From contig JAAAJB010000318.1 of assembly GCA_016098155.1 (NCBI GenBank), positions 1 through 41,434 on the forward strand: a stretch of DNA of 41,434 nucleotides, in the 5' to 3' direction. How positions within the stretch are numbered: position 1 is the first letter of the stretch; the number at the start of each line of letters is the position of its first letter. The stretch is from Actinomortierella ambigua. Its lineage: Eukaryota > Mortierellomycota > Mortierellomycetes > Mortierellales > Mortierellaceae. Shown in pieces: positions 10,335 to 21,025 of the stretch. A program made the position numbers and the translations under genes. The notes below the pieces were generated by a model, which searched no databases, was not told where the DNA came from, and saw nothing but the letters and a program-made list of their open reading frames with translations.

Positions 10335-11990
10335 TTTCACTACATCTCCTCACTCTCTACAAGTTCCGCTACACAGTTCTGCCCCTTGGCGATAAAATGC
10401 AATGACATCCGAATCATCTGTGAGCGTCCACCCGTAAAGGTCGCTCAGTTGTTGTGAAGCATCTCATAGGAAAATAAGCGCATGGACGCCTGTTCCCAGT
10501 CGCCATGGGCATATCAAGTGCCGCTGTATAGCACTGATTGACATCTAATCCATGCTCCACTCTCGATATAAGTTGGAACTGAGCACGTTCTTCATTTTGG
10601 ATGGCGCTTTTGATAAACCAGGCATGTGTCGTACTGTCGCTTTTCCCGAGCTCTGGCCAAGTCTATGTCGTGAAGGAAGGGGATCGCATGCCCTTACTTA
10701 GCTGCTTTAGTGTACGTACTACTTGATCACCTCAACACCATTCTGATCAACCTCTCGTCCTAGCCTATATATCTTTCCACGACAGAACTGGGCGCGTATA
10801 TTCCCTTGATCGGCTGCTGTCTTTCTCCGATGCCAGGCGAACCCATTGGAGAGATTCGATACCATCCTGCTTTACTCCACAACCTTTCTCGTATAGCTCA
10901 CCAATCTTGACCTGTACCCTGTCAATGTCGTGGACAACCGCCTTGCGGTTGCAAAAAAGCAGCCTCCATATTGCTTCTATCTACACCTGGGCCATTCTCG
11001 TACGTCTCGTCAAGGATAGGTTGCGCTGAGGCACTCCTACGCTTTACCGCCTGACGATGCTTCAAGAGCGAGTCCTCGGCGCTCTTGATAGCAATCCCTC
11101 CGCCGTGATTGTAGAGCCACCCGAAAATAAAATTGTGCATCTTTGTTGCCTTGCTTGGTCGCGTCGCTAAAGTACCCTACGGTATTCTCACCAGACCGTG
11201 GTGCAGGTCGAGTACTGACTTTAGCGACCGTGTCCGGATGGCCTTTGGCCAACGATGGCTTGTCCTGTTCGCCCTCGCAGGTGCTATCCTCGATACTGAG
11301 GCTGAGTGAAATGGAAATATCTTCATTGGCTACGCTTTGTTGTGCCTCTTGTGCCTAAATCATCTCACATTCGTGAGGCCGCTGGTCAGGGTCCTGGTAC
11401 CAATGGTGTTCGACATAATGGTGGTACACAATTGGTGTGTTGTCCGGTAATCGCTCACGATGGCCAGTTGTGGCTTGCAGGCGCAATCAATGCTCCATTG
11501 AATTGGTTTTGCATGGCCGCTTACAGTTGGCTGCCATCTCCCACACCACCACACCTAAAGCATAGGCATCTGACTTTGTGCCTCTCAACCTCAAAGAGGT
11601 CAGGGTGAGAGCCACCTCAGTGTCCTAGTAAGCCGACCTCCAGCAGACGACGACAATCGACTGGACCTGGGCACGCCCAATATCAGTGCAGCTTGGCCTC
11701 GATGTGCCTTGAGAGGAGCACATTGGCACTCTTGAGGTCACGGTGGAGTCCCCGAGCGATCTCGTGAGCGAGACTCTCCTTGCTCGGCCAATCTAGCGTG
11801 CCGATTTTGATGGCCCCTGGAGAAAGTCCCCTTTTCGATCAGTTCCATGATGAGGTAGATGCGATCGTCATGGTCGTGGATCCTGTAGAACTGGGTGGTG
11901 TTTAGGTGTCGCAGCTTTTTCAAAACTTCGTTCTCCCTCTGGATGGTATGCCCGTGATAATCCTCTTGATACAGGATAAATGTCTTTTAT
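10335..11990 (-). pseudogene. TKL-type kinase plus Sel1 repeat pseudogene
   Basis: Read on the minus strand, pieces of one protein appear in order but in shifting frames. Kinase N-lobe near 11990-11830: RENEVLKKLRHLN, QFYRIHDHDD, YLIMELIEKGT. Catalytic loop near 11720: HRDLKSANVLLS with HEIARG before it. AlphaF near 11560: SDAYALGVVVWEM, then RLPDNTP. Sel1 repeats follow: DATKQGNKDAQFYFRVA near 11170, ETYENGPGVDRSNMEA near 11000, IGELYEKGCGVKQDG near 10890, then EVDQNGVEVIK followed by stops. The end, about 10430-10340, gives LTDDSDVIAFYRQGAE. That matches LTDDSEAI-LQGAE of the Sel1 gene at 28.75 kb, so the two are paralogues. Several frameshifts and stops make this a pseudogene. Intact relatives would be TKL-type kinases with C-terminal Sel1 repeats. 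Confidence 0.75.
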
Positions 11991-12720
11991 CTTCCTTCAT
12001 GTCTTCAAGCTCGTCTCCTTCAGCCTAACACTGCGTACGACCCGTTTCCGACTAAGGCGACTTATCAAAGTCCTGCATAACAGTGCTAGATTGGAGGTTA
12101 CAGTTGCCCGCGCTTTGCTCAGGTCAGGCGACGGCCTATCTCAGGCCCTGCATTGTCACATTGCAAGGAGAAAAAGCCACGTTTGGAGTTGCAAGATAGC
12201 AAGAGCACATTCCAAAAGATAGGCAGGACAGCCCACCACTACGACCCAAGAACTATTCAACATCTATAAAGAGGCATGGTTACTCATCTCCTCAGAGGTG
12301 TTGCCAAAAGAGGCTGAGAGATAGAGCCGAGGAGATAAGTATCCGAAGGCAAGAAAACAAATATACTTTGGTTTCGATTCTGTATTTAGAGTTGAAAAAA
12401 TATTTGTGTTTTACTTTGCCGAACAGGATGGGACAATGGGACAATGGGACAATAAGCAGCAGTTGGGCGTATATTTTGAGCTAACCTTAGATCCTGTTGC
12501 CCACGGAGAGTGGATACGAGAATCGGCGCCAATTATTTACTGGAGAGGTGCAGACTTGCCGAATGTTCAATAGCCACAATGGCAATACTCGCTACCCACC
12601 ACCATCATTCGCATGCTATCCTTGTTTTTTTATTTTTTGATGGCAAAAAATGGGCATCGGCCAAACCTAGTCTGCATTTGTTACCGTATCATCCCTGCTC
12701 CCACATGCTTCGCTACTCAG
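11991..12720. other. Intergenic with a short tandem repeat
   Basis: No supported gene. At 12429-12452 the octamer TGGGACAA is repeated three times. The first few hundred bases may be the eroded N-terminal part of the kinase pseudogene, but no motif is recognisable. Confidence 0.4.
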
Positions 12721-12728
12721 TATAAAAG
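12721..12728 (+). promoter_or_regulatory. TATA box of the 12.96 kb gene
   Basis: TATAAAAG stands 233 bp upstream of the ATG at 12961 in an otherwise mixed sequence. An ATG at 12742 is only about 15 bp below it, too close to be in the transcript if initiation occurs about 30 bp downstream. A CT-rich leader follows. Confidence 0.5.
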
Positions 12729-12960
12729 CCGAACGAAGAACATGGCATCTTCTCTGAACACCCTGTCTTCTCCTTCATCCACGACTCCGTCACGTAGTCT
12801 CTCCATCACACGCGACGCCCGTTTTTATCTCCATCGTGTTGCTTTTCCCAGTCTATTCTTCTTATTTTCTTCTCCTTACCAATACAAAGGCAACCTATAT
12901 ATTTTTGATCACTTTTTTTCCCCTTGTCCTCCCTCCCGGTTCTCCCAATCCAACTCCATC

Positions 12961-13389
12961 ATGGTCTTCTCCAAGGTTTTTAAATCCGGCAAAGAGTCTT
13001 CTTCCACGTCCGCGCCTTCCAAAAAGTCTGAGAACGCCTCTGCTACCTGTCCTGCCTCCATCGTCGCGCCATCGTCATCGGCGCCTCCGTCATTGTCTTC
13101 GCCATCCTCCATCTCCTTCCCGAGCTCGATGATCACTACTATGAGCGCAATTGAAGATTCTTTGCCGCCTCCATACACGCCACGTTCTTCCACTTTGGTG
13201 GTGGCTCAGCCTACCAAAACCACGACTGCTTCCTCTGCCGCCGCTGTCGCGATCTCGTCAGCCTCGTTGCTCCCTGATTCCACCCAGCCCAAGACAAAGT
13301 TCAAGGATCGTCCTCTGACGCCTGAAGAGGCCGCGTTGAGGGTTCTTAGGAAGGGTGGGATTGGCGCTGGTATGCCGACGGTGATTTGA
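12961..13389 (+). CDS. Short Ser/Pro/Thr-rich hypothetical protein
   Basis: 142 aa, not recognised. It begins MVFSKVFKSGKESSS after a CT-rich leader, followed by about 100 residues rich in Ser, Pro, Ala and Thr, including the PPPYTP motif near residue 70 (a PY-like proline motif). It ends in a better-ordered segment, DRPLTPEEAALRVLRKGG with a GMPTVI terminus. There is no signal peptide or membrane segment, so it is probably cytosolic and largely disordered. The frame is open further upstream, with in-frame ATGs at 12613 and 12742, but those precede or crowd the TATA box. The codon bias, the TATA box at a sensible distance and a defined C-terminus favour a real gene. The conserved C-terminal motif may be what relatives share. 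Confidence 0.55.
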   Translation: MVFSKVFKSGKESSSTSAPSKKSENASATCPASIVAPSSSAPPSLSSPSSISFPSSMITTMSAIEDSLPPPYTPRSSTLVVAQPTKTTTASSAAAVAISSASLLPDSTQPKTKFKDRPLTPEEAALRVLRKGGIGAGMPTVI

Positions 13390-14028
13390 AGATGCGAAAG
13401 ACTGCGGGAAAGAGTAGAAGAAGTAGAATAAGGAAGAGAGGAGGAAGTATTCTCGTATACTCTTAATTTTCAGAGACTCTGTCTGAAGATTTTTCATGAT
13501 TTTTTTTTTGACGTGTGTTTGTTTTCATTACAGCTGGGGACCACCCCCACCTTTGGCCCAAAATTACGAGATAGCAATAAAAAAAATTAAGGAATTTGCC
13601 TTAACTGTTTTTGTTTTATTGATATTTTTTCTGGCCATCTCGGCAGGCGGTGCAGTGCACCGCTTGCCGAAGGTCGCACATTGCAGAATTGTTTTCATGT
13701 CACGGCGGTTTTTATTTGTGTCAGGGAAGGGAGGGATAGTAGAGCTGCGGGGTGAGGCGTGGAATTTTAGAAGTGGAGGAAAGAAGATAGGTGCGGTGAG
13801 TGAGTGGGTGAGAGGAAAGCCAATAGTCATTCTTTCTTACTCCTTTAGGCTAATGCTTTTGCCTATCTTAAACGCGTCGCCTATTTATTTTTATTACTGA
13901 TATTTCCAAACACTACTAGGGTAGGCTATCCTCTTTCTTTCTCTTTTTGGAAAATGGGGTGCTTTTCAACTATCATATGATAATAACCCCGGAACGAGAG
14001 CAGGCTGTGGAAGGACATTGGTATAGGC
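13390..14028. other. Intergenic
   Basis: AT-rich 3' flank of the 12.96 kb gene. It includes AATAAAAAAA near 13575. Open frames here have no recognisable content. Confidence 0.4.
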
Positions 14029-14165
14029 CTAGGCCTTGCGAAAGGTCTCCTGAGTGGTCTCTTGTGGGATAAAAAAAATACTACGCGACAGAGGATGTGG
14101 TTGGCCATAAACAACAATGGCCTTATCGATCATCTTGGACACACCCTCAGAAGAGTGACTAGCGA
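14029..14165 (-). pseudogene. Coding-like remnant below the second kinase relic
   Basis: Minus-strand translation gives SSEGVSKMIDKAIVVYGQPHPLS. Its spacing and hydrophobic pattern weakly resemble IRNTAKDIIVMVHHGIPMPP encoded at about 29075-29190 (-). I do not recognise the family. It lies on the same strand as, and downstream of, the kinase relic at 14.4 kb. Confidence 0.25.
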
Positions 14166-14334
14166 TGGCTACAGACAAAGATTGTATTCGCTTGTGACAG
14201 GGTGAAGCGCGATTTCTTGATTGCATCCAGGGAATGGAGTAGCTTATTTTCGCCGAGATAGCGGTCGCCCGCCCTGATTGGTCGAGCTAGAGGGAACAGG
14301 GTGAAATCGAGTCTTTTTTTGGAGGGGGGGGGAG

Positions 14335-14625
14335 AGAGAGATATGCTTGAGCAATCTCGTGGCCAATCCATCGTGCCCAGCTTTAATGGCCTTTGCGAGT
14401 GTGCCCTTCTCAGCCAACTCCATGATGAGATAGGGTGACCAATTTGTTCGTGGATTCTGTAAATCTGGTTGATGCTGCGGTGCTCGAGTCCCTGAAAGAC
14501 CTCTACCCCCCTCTGGATGGCACGCTCGTGAAGCTGGAACTGGGAAAGGCAGAATGACTTTGTGGCATCTCCAGCGAGCTTTGTGGACAGATCCAAAGAC
14601 TCTCGGGCCGAGAAGGGTTCCCTAT
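14335..14625 (-). pseudogene. Second TKL-type kinase N-lobe remnant
   Basis: On the minus strand, IQRGVEVFQGLEHRSINQIYRIHEQ near 14525-14450 is followed after a +1 shift by YLIMELAEKGTLAKAIKAG near 14435-14380. These are the alphaC to beta5 and hinge region of the same kinase family as the 11.9 kb pseudogene. The invariant alphaC glutamate survives in GVEVF. The glycine loop, HRD and DFG regions are not found, so only an N-lobe scrap remains. Confidence 0.6.
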
Positions 14626-16172
14626 CCAACATGAGCTGTAGAGATTGCTTAAGAAAGATAGGGAAAAGGCAAGACACAAGACCAGAAAGACTACTAGAAA
14701 GGGAAAAGAAAGCCCGAGGAAGGCAGAGGGCAAGCGCCCAAATTCGATATTGTTCGCTATTAATGAAGCGGGCTCGTACCATCAGGGGGAAGTCGTCTGA
14801 CAGGAGTGAAAGCAGCAGAGCCTATGTATGGAATCGAATGGATGAGGGAGGACAATGATTCGTGATGGGAATGTATGATGAATGACGATTCGAGACACGG
14901 TGAGGTCTCCTACACGATACTTGTGGCGCCCTATTAATGGATGCATACGAGTCTCACTACATGTACAATTCCGCGTACATTGAGAAAAATCCTGTCAACA
15001 GTCAGCCAGCACACTTCTAGCACGAGCGCCCTGAGACTACTCCACCTACCTTCTCCAATACTACTGACCAACTAGGTGGTCAACTAGTCGTTTGGGTGTT
15101 TGGGTCCAACAACTCTAATGCAGCCTCATCCGAATAGGGACTACGTTAGACCACCCTTGCTCCATCGACGCGGATGAGAAATTCAATGTCTGTCCCACAA
15201 TGGCTTGGTGTTGGGGAAGAAGAACGGAGCGAAAGGGACATAGTTTCCAGTTGGAGCCTTGAGTGCACATAAATTCCAGGGCCAACATCGCTGAATGGGC
15301 TGTGCCATGCAGAAGGTGTGAAGGCTCTCTCTCACACACTCTCTCTCTCTCCAGGCAAATCATCTCTCCACCTTGCAATGAACGGGCCGATGTGCGGCCA
15401 ATCAGAGAGAGGGCGTCTCTTTGAAAGTCATCATCGTGAACCGTATGAATAGGCTCCACTTTGAGATCCCGGTTGGGAAGCTATGGATGTATAACCTTAT
15501 TGTTACCTTGCTGAAGGCAGGGCAGCGGCCAGTATGCGTGCCGACAACGATGCATGCAGTTCAGAATGCACCTAACGTTTGGCGTCTTGGAGGCAGGTAC
15601 ATGCCATGGGAGGAGTATGTTTGATCCCTTTTTTCTTGTTCTCCCTCCAATGGCACTTTGTCTCTTTCCTCGCTGTATTCCGGTATGTACGCATAAACCA
15701 ACATCAATGAAGAAGAAGAAGAAGAGGAAGAAGAAGAAAAAAGAAACGCAGGAATGATGAGCACGAGGACGAGTGTGGTCGCGGGGAAGAATTCATGCGG
15801 GTGTTACACGCAATTACGACAGACAGAGATAAAGACAACTATGCATGCTAAACGTGTTTGTGCCATTGGAGGAGGGGCCGCGCCAACAATGTGGCAGAGA
15901 CGTGGGAAAGCAGTTTTATTGGCCAGCCAAGATTCAGGAACGCCAAACGGGAAGAGAGAAAGTTTGGAGCCGATAAGCCGCTAGACCGAGTCCTTAAAAA
16001 CGATGCCCAGCCGTTGCATCAATTGAGCTTGCACTTTCCAACTCTCCTTTCTTCTAGCCCCCTCTTCTCTCATCCCACCCTCCTCATCCTCCTCTTCCTC
16101 TTCCTCTTCCTCCAACTACTCCTCCTCCTTCTTCCCATACTCGTCAGCCCACCCCCCCTCCACTCCTTCACC
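14626..16172. other. Intergenic and pyrophosphatase promoter
   Basis: No supported gene. A stretch at about 14815-14870 (GAGCCTATGTATGGAAT and beyond) has a diverged copy near 18233-18290. There is a GAA-rich simple repeat at about 15708-15750. From about 16020 to 16170 a CT-rich tract (CTCCTCCTCTTCC type) leads to the pyrophosphatase ATG. Open frames of 60 to 115 codons lack domains. Confidence 0.4.
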
Positions 16173-17828
16173 ATGGTTTCGCTAACCAAGACCTCTACAC
16201 TCCTGTTGACCACTGCGCTTCTTTTCTGTGCTCAAGCTCGTCCCCTCTCGAGCTCGCCGGAGGTCGCATCCAACTCTCTCATCAATATGAAGGAGTACAC
16301 CACCCGAGTCATTGGTGCCCCCAACACCTTGGAGCACCGTATCTACTTTGGTATGTATTTCTTCCATCGGGGAGAACACTTGATCGCTGCGGGACTGGCT
16401 CATTCTCTTTTCTTTCCTAATGACAGAACCTCCACACTGATTCGTTCTCTTCACTCTCGTCTATTGCTACCCTCCCATAGAGAAGAACGGTGTTCCCATC
16501 TCGGCCTTCCACGATGTTCCTCTGTACGCCAGCGAGGACAAGACTATTCTCAACATGATTGTTGAGATTCCTCGCTGGACCCACGCCAAGGTGGAGGTGA
16601 GTTATGCGGAGTGTGGGCGGAGAAATCTGACTCGTATGGATTGAGAGTCAGGGGTGGAAGAATGTGTGTGGGTGTGTGGTGGGTGTGTGTGTGTGTGTGT
16701 ACGTCCTGCCTCTTTCATTGGGTGGGTGGGAGGAAGGACGGTGAAAAGGTGAGACTGAATCAATGCTAATCCTCCATAACCACTTGAAATTTTGACAAAC
16801 AGATCAACAAGGCCACGGCTCTGAACCCTTTGATTCAAGACATTAAGAATAACAAGCTTCGCTTTGTCCGCAACATCTTCCCTCACCACGGCTACATGTG
16901 GAACTATGGAGCCTTCCCTCAGGTATGAAAGGTGTCAATTATTTGTTTGTTAAAATCTTCGTCTCACAAACCACATGAGTGAGCAAGGACTTTTAATTTA
17001 ATAATTATCCTCTCTTTTTGTTTTATCGCGTTTTGATCTTTAATGAAAATTGTGGTTGTACGTAACCAATAGACCTGGGAGGACCCCACCCAAGTGCACC
17101 CCGACACCAAGGTCGGCGGAGACAACGACCCTCTTGACGTCTTTGAGATTGGTGAGCAGATCGGCTACGCTGGTCAGATTAAGCAGGTCAAGGTCCTCGG
17201 TGTCCTTGGTCTTATTGACGGCGGTGAGGGCGACTGGAAGGTCATTGTCATCGACATCAACGATCCCTTGGCCAGCCAACTGAACGACATTTACGACGTC
17301 GAGCGCCACATGCCCGGTCTCATCAATGCTTCCAGAGAGTGGTACCGCATCTACAAGGTCCCAGACGGCAAGCCCGAGAACAACTTTGCCTTCAACGGTA
17401 AGGCCATGAACAAGAAGTTCGCCACCGGCATCATCCGCGAGACCCACGCGTACTGGGAACGACTTGTTTCTGGCGAAGTCCCTCCCAAGACTGATCTTTA
17501 CGATATCCAAGTGTAAGTTTGTTTTTTTTCTTCCCACATCCTTTTATCGGTACAACAAACGGGCATAGTATCGATTATCTTAGCATGAAATCCAACAAGC
17601 TGCTGATGATGCGGTTGATGCTCACCTTCGCTCTTTTGTTTTGTTTGTCTGTCTGTTCTGCCTCGCTGCCATCCCAATAGGGTCAACCTCCTCGTTGATG
17701 ACTCGCCCTACAAGGTCCCCAAGAATGACACGCGAGTCACGGGTGTTCCCGCCCACGCTCCCAAGCCTGCAGCGCCAACCGATCCCACAAATGACAAGTG
17801 GGCTTATGTCCGCCAGAGGAGACATTAA
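16173..17828 (+). CDS. Soluble inorganic pyrophosphatase with signal peptide
   Basis: Five exons: 16173..16350, 16481..16596, 16803..16922, 17073..17512, 17681..17828; 1002 nt, 333 aa. Introns of 130, 206, 150 and 168 bp have GT-AG ends, and phases close. Family I (eukaryotic) PPase, which hydrolyses pyrophosphate to two phosphates with Mg2+. The signature DNDPLDV holds the metal aspartates, [11 protein letters not shown] supplies another, and [16 protein letters not shown] is the conserved active-site strand. What is unusual is the N-terminus: [24 protein letters not shown] is a good signal peptide with an AQA cleavage site, and two sequons (NAS, NDT) lie in the mature part. Cytosolic yeast enzymes lack this leader. 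The ATG has a CACCATGG context. It probably acts in the secretory path, vacuole or outside the cell; there is no KDEL/HDEL end (RQRRH). The hydrophobic core argues against a mitochondrial leader. Confidence 0.92.
16664..16700. repeat. GT-rich microsatellite in pyrophosphatase intron 2
   Basis: Interrupted TG repeats ending in an uninterrupted (GT) run at about 16683-16700 lie inside the 16597-16802 intron. Confidence 0.8.
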
Positions 17829-18879
17829 AACTCTCGTTGAAATTTTTATACAAATACACTGTTCTCTTTTTTTGCTGCTTGATGTCGAGTGCGGAAAAGA
17901 CGTCCAAGGCTTTTTGTTTTGTCTTCTCCTTTAGGGTGTGTTGTGTATGTGTTTGTTGTACTCAGAGAAGGGAGTACGAGAGGACAGATGAAATAGTTGC
18001 GATACAATCCCAAACCACATACCTTTTCAATGGGACACGGGTGGTTTTTTTTTTCATGTTTCACAATCATCACTGTCGATTTCAAAGTTTGAACCTTTTT
18101 TTTTCAAACACGGGTGCATTTCCAGAGAATTTTCCCCTTATTTTAAGGGAAGTCGGTGGGCAAGGCACCAATTGGCATGATAGACTGTCTGTGTGCAAAG
18201 TCCTCGCCGTCAAGAAAGAGTCTGAATGAGAGGGAGCCTGTGCATGGAATTGAATGGATGACAGAGAAACAATTCATCCATGATGGAGGACATGAGGAAG
18301 TGGTGGTGTACAATTCCTCATTGCGATATACGCACATTTTCCCACGCTGTTACTAGCATTCAAGCTAATAAAAAAAGGGGGGGGGGAATACCATACCAAC
18401 CAACACCCAAAAAAACAATGGGGTGCTTCCAGGAGACTTGGGTAGAGGTCTCCCGACTATCGCGAGTATGCCATAGCGCCTTATGTGGCTACATTGCGAC
18501 GCAGATTTTATTCAACTGCTGTTGCAGAAACTTCATACGAGTCTATACATCGATACGCTGTCGTGTAACGGCCCTTTTGAATCACCGAGTCGCTCCATCA
18601 TTGCCTAGGCTGCCGTCGAGACCATTTATCGAAGCCCATCCTGTGCTGCCGCATATCTTTGCTCGGCTCCTTGACGGTTCCATGCTGTTTTTTATTATAT
18701 ATTTTTATATTTTTATGAATCCTCGATATGCCATATGGTCGCTCTACTTGACTCTTGATCAAGGTCATGCCACTAGTCAAGGACACCTTGGACGACAACA
18801 TACTCTTGCGCAGCTTCGCGGATATCCCTCCAAACCGCCTCGTCCTCACTCTGCTGGGCTCTATGTCCCACGTTTGTCA
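17829..18879. other. Intergenic
   Basis: 3' flank of the pyrophosphatase gene followed by sequence without a supported gene. Around 18233-18290 (GAGCCTGTGCATGGAATTGA onward) it resembles 14815-14870. A G-run is at 18377-18386. Short open frames show no domain. Confidence 0.4.
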
Positions 18880-19440
18880 ATTACTACAAGCTTGTCCTAT
18901 GCGCGCACACGGCCTCGTTCGACGGCCTTGGTGAACCACTTGAGTGCCTCCATGTCGCTCTGATCGACCCCTCACCCTTACTGGTACATGAATCCAAGAT
19001 TTGTCTACGCCTCCACGCACCCTCGCTCAGCTGCCTTGGCGTACCATTTGACTGCGTCAATGTCGCTCTGAACCACACCTATTCCATGTTCGTACATAAA
19101 CCCAACATTGAGTTGTGATTCTGCATTCCCTTGCTCGGCTGCCTTGGTGCACCACTTGACAACCTCGGTGTCGCTCTGATCGACTTCGTGCTTTCGATGG
19201 TACATCGCCCCAAGGTTGTACTGTACATCTGCTTTCTCTTGCTTGGCCGCCTTGGTGTACCACCTGGCTGCCTCAACGTCACTCTGATCGACCCCTTGTC
19301 CTTGGTCGAACATCACTCCAGGGTTGAACTGCGCTTCGGCATTGTCCAAACAAAAGCCTCCTCCAATACCTCTGCCTGTTGCACCACCTCTGCCTCTTCC
19401 GCGACCTCGACCACTATCGACAGCGGCCGCGACCTAGGTA
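18880..19440 (-). pseudogene. Degraded Sel1-repeat gene
   Basis: Minus-strand translation from about 19430 gives a Gly/Arg-rich stretch (DSGRGRGRGRGG), then three Sel1 units in one frame: GVMFDQGQGVDQSDVEAARW, NLGAMYHRKHEVDQSD, NVGFMYEHGIGVVQSD. A TAG at 19005-19007 interrupts them. The same frame then continues as TNLGFMYQ, stop, G, stop, GVDQSDMEALKWFTKAVERG. The stops replace CAA/CAG/CGA codons of the consensus by single C-to-T changes. No initiator ATG precedes the array; the ORF opens after a TAG at about 19433. The Gly/Arg stretch could be an older exon end. Confidence 0.6.
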
Positions 19441-19639
19441 GACGTAGACATCACAGTAGGTTCTACAGAAGCAATGACTTGTGTCGATATGCCGAAACAG
19501 TTCTTCTTAAGAAAACCCAACATCGAAGCCTGGTCAATCCAATCAAGACAGAGCTGATCATAGCGAATGCTGTGTCCTTACTCCCTTCCGTTTGGATTTT
19601 AATGGGTTGAATGGTATTTTTTTTTTTTAATCTATGTTG

Positions 19640-20750
19640 TCTGAAAGGCTTGTCCAGAGACCATCATTCCAAGGCAAGAAATCAAGATACAAACCCGCGA
19701 CCTGAGCTCCTTCTTTTGATTTTGAGTGTCCCCAGGTTGGTAAACTACGCGTTTGGATAGCTCGCGAATCCAGCAAATGTGCAGTTTAACGCCGAGACCA
19801 CCGATATGCAGATCTGAACGCAGATATCTCTGCAGACCCCTTGATCTGTTATTGAAGCCGTTTGTCTGAACTCGAACGGGCGCTCCACCGTCGAGTATCG
19901 ATTCCTCATCCCGATCCGGATAGCTCTGAGCCAACCGCTGAGCACATGCACTTCTTGTGTTGTGATAAGCAGGAATACAACGGGTACACCACAGCCGACG
20001 TCTCTGTTCTGAACAACAAGAGTAAAAGGGTAGGATTCTTTCCTGATGATATGGACGAAGAATCAGGTCAACCGGAATTCAGCAATGGCAAAAGCCTGTA
20101 TGACCGAAGCATGATGGTACGTACCCCATAACATGGTGAGTTCCATCGAACGCAATGGATGTATCGCCATAAGAATAGAGTTGATTCATGTACCACATAG
20201 TGGCGAACCCAAAGTAGCGCCCGCCCACCGTGTCCTGTTCGTCATAGTACACCATACCACCCTTCTTCTTAAACCCCCTAATCCATTCGATGGGTGAAAA
20301 GACAGGCGTGGCACCTTTTACCATATTTTTTTCCATCAGCAAGTAGGAACAAATGTTGTACACATCGCAGCGCTGGATGACATCGTCGCGCGTCAACATA
20401 GGACGCTCGTTGTTGGTCCTCATTCTATCGTTCTTTTCTTCCCTTTCCTCCTTTGCCTGGACCAGGATCTCTTCGAGAGTGGAGCCATGAATGAGCTGTG
20501 ATTAGATGCGTTCCCTCGTCTCGTCTGAAAGAGGGCAGGTGGCGATGGATCGTGCTCGTCCAACGTCGTGAATTTGCATGGACCTGTATGTGACGCTCGC
20601 CCATCGTAATCTGTCTATATCGCTTGGTGGGTCGAGCGTCACGTAGAGGCGAGCTAGACACCCCGATTTCTTGCTCGTTTTGGTGATGTGTCGTTCCTTG
20701 TTAGTCTTTCCACCCGGTATCCTGTCATGACGGACCTATTTCAGAGGATT
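19640..20750 (-). mobile_element. Degraded MULE-type transposase
   Basis: Minus-strand pieces in order: KKSGCLARLYVTLD near 20660 (end of a FAR1/FLYWCH-like zinc region), DPPSDIDRLRWASVTYRSMQ, one in-frame TAA near 20500, then an open run to about 20130 including KGGMVYYDEQD, GRYFGFATMWYMNQLYSYG and SIAFDGTHHVMG. The Asp in AFDGTH would be the first catalytic Asp of the MULE DDE domain. After a frame break come YPFTLVVQNRDVGCGVPVVF and, in another frame, GVKLHICWIRELSKRV, which fits the usual C/H-x-W region after the second Asp. I saw no terminal inverted repeats or target duplication. Family assignment rests on motif order and is moderate. Confidence 0.6.
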
Positions 20751-21025
20751 AAAAAAAATTGTATCAACCGACCTGTCCTCAACATCCTCATGGCTACTCG
20801 CCTTGCAAGAATGATGGTAGTGTGTACCGTTTCATTTATTTTTTTTATTTTTTTTTTTAGCCACCGCATTCGCACAAGTACTCGATGCTCTCTTTTCCAT
20901 TATTGCGTGGAACGGTCCTCTGTTCTCTGAACTGCGTATGTAACCAAGCGAAGAAGTCAAAATCAAGCATACTGAACTTGATAATGTGGTGTGACTGTTT
21001 TTCAACACCAAGAGGCTGATAACCT
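20751..21025. other. Intergenic, AT-rich
   Basis: Nothing supported apart from T-rich runs near 20835-20860. It may include the transposon flank and the 3'UTR of the next leftward gene. Confidence 0.3.

Noticed and set aside
15115..15459. 114-codon minus-strand frame
   Set aside because: No domain, odd composition around a CT repeat, no splice context.
18884..19078. Repeat-induced point mutation as cause of stops in Sel1 relics
   Set aside because: Several stops are C-to-T changes, but changes elsewhere are mixed and RIP is not established in this type of fungus. Ordinary decay is enough.
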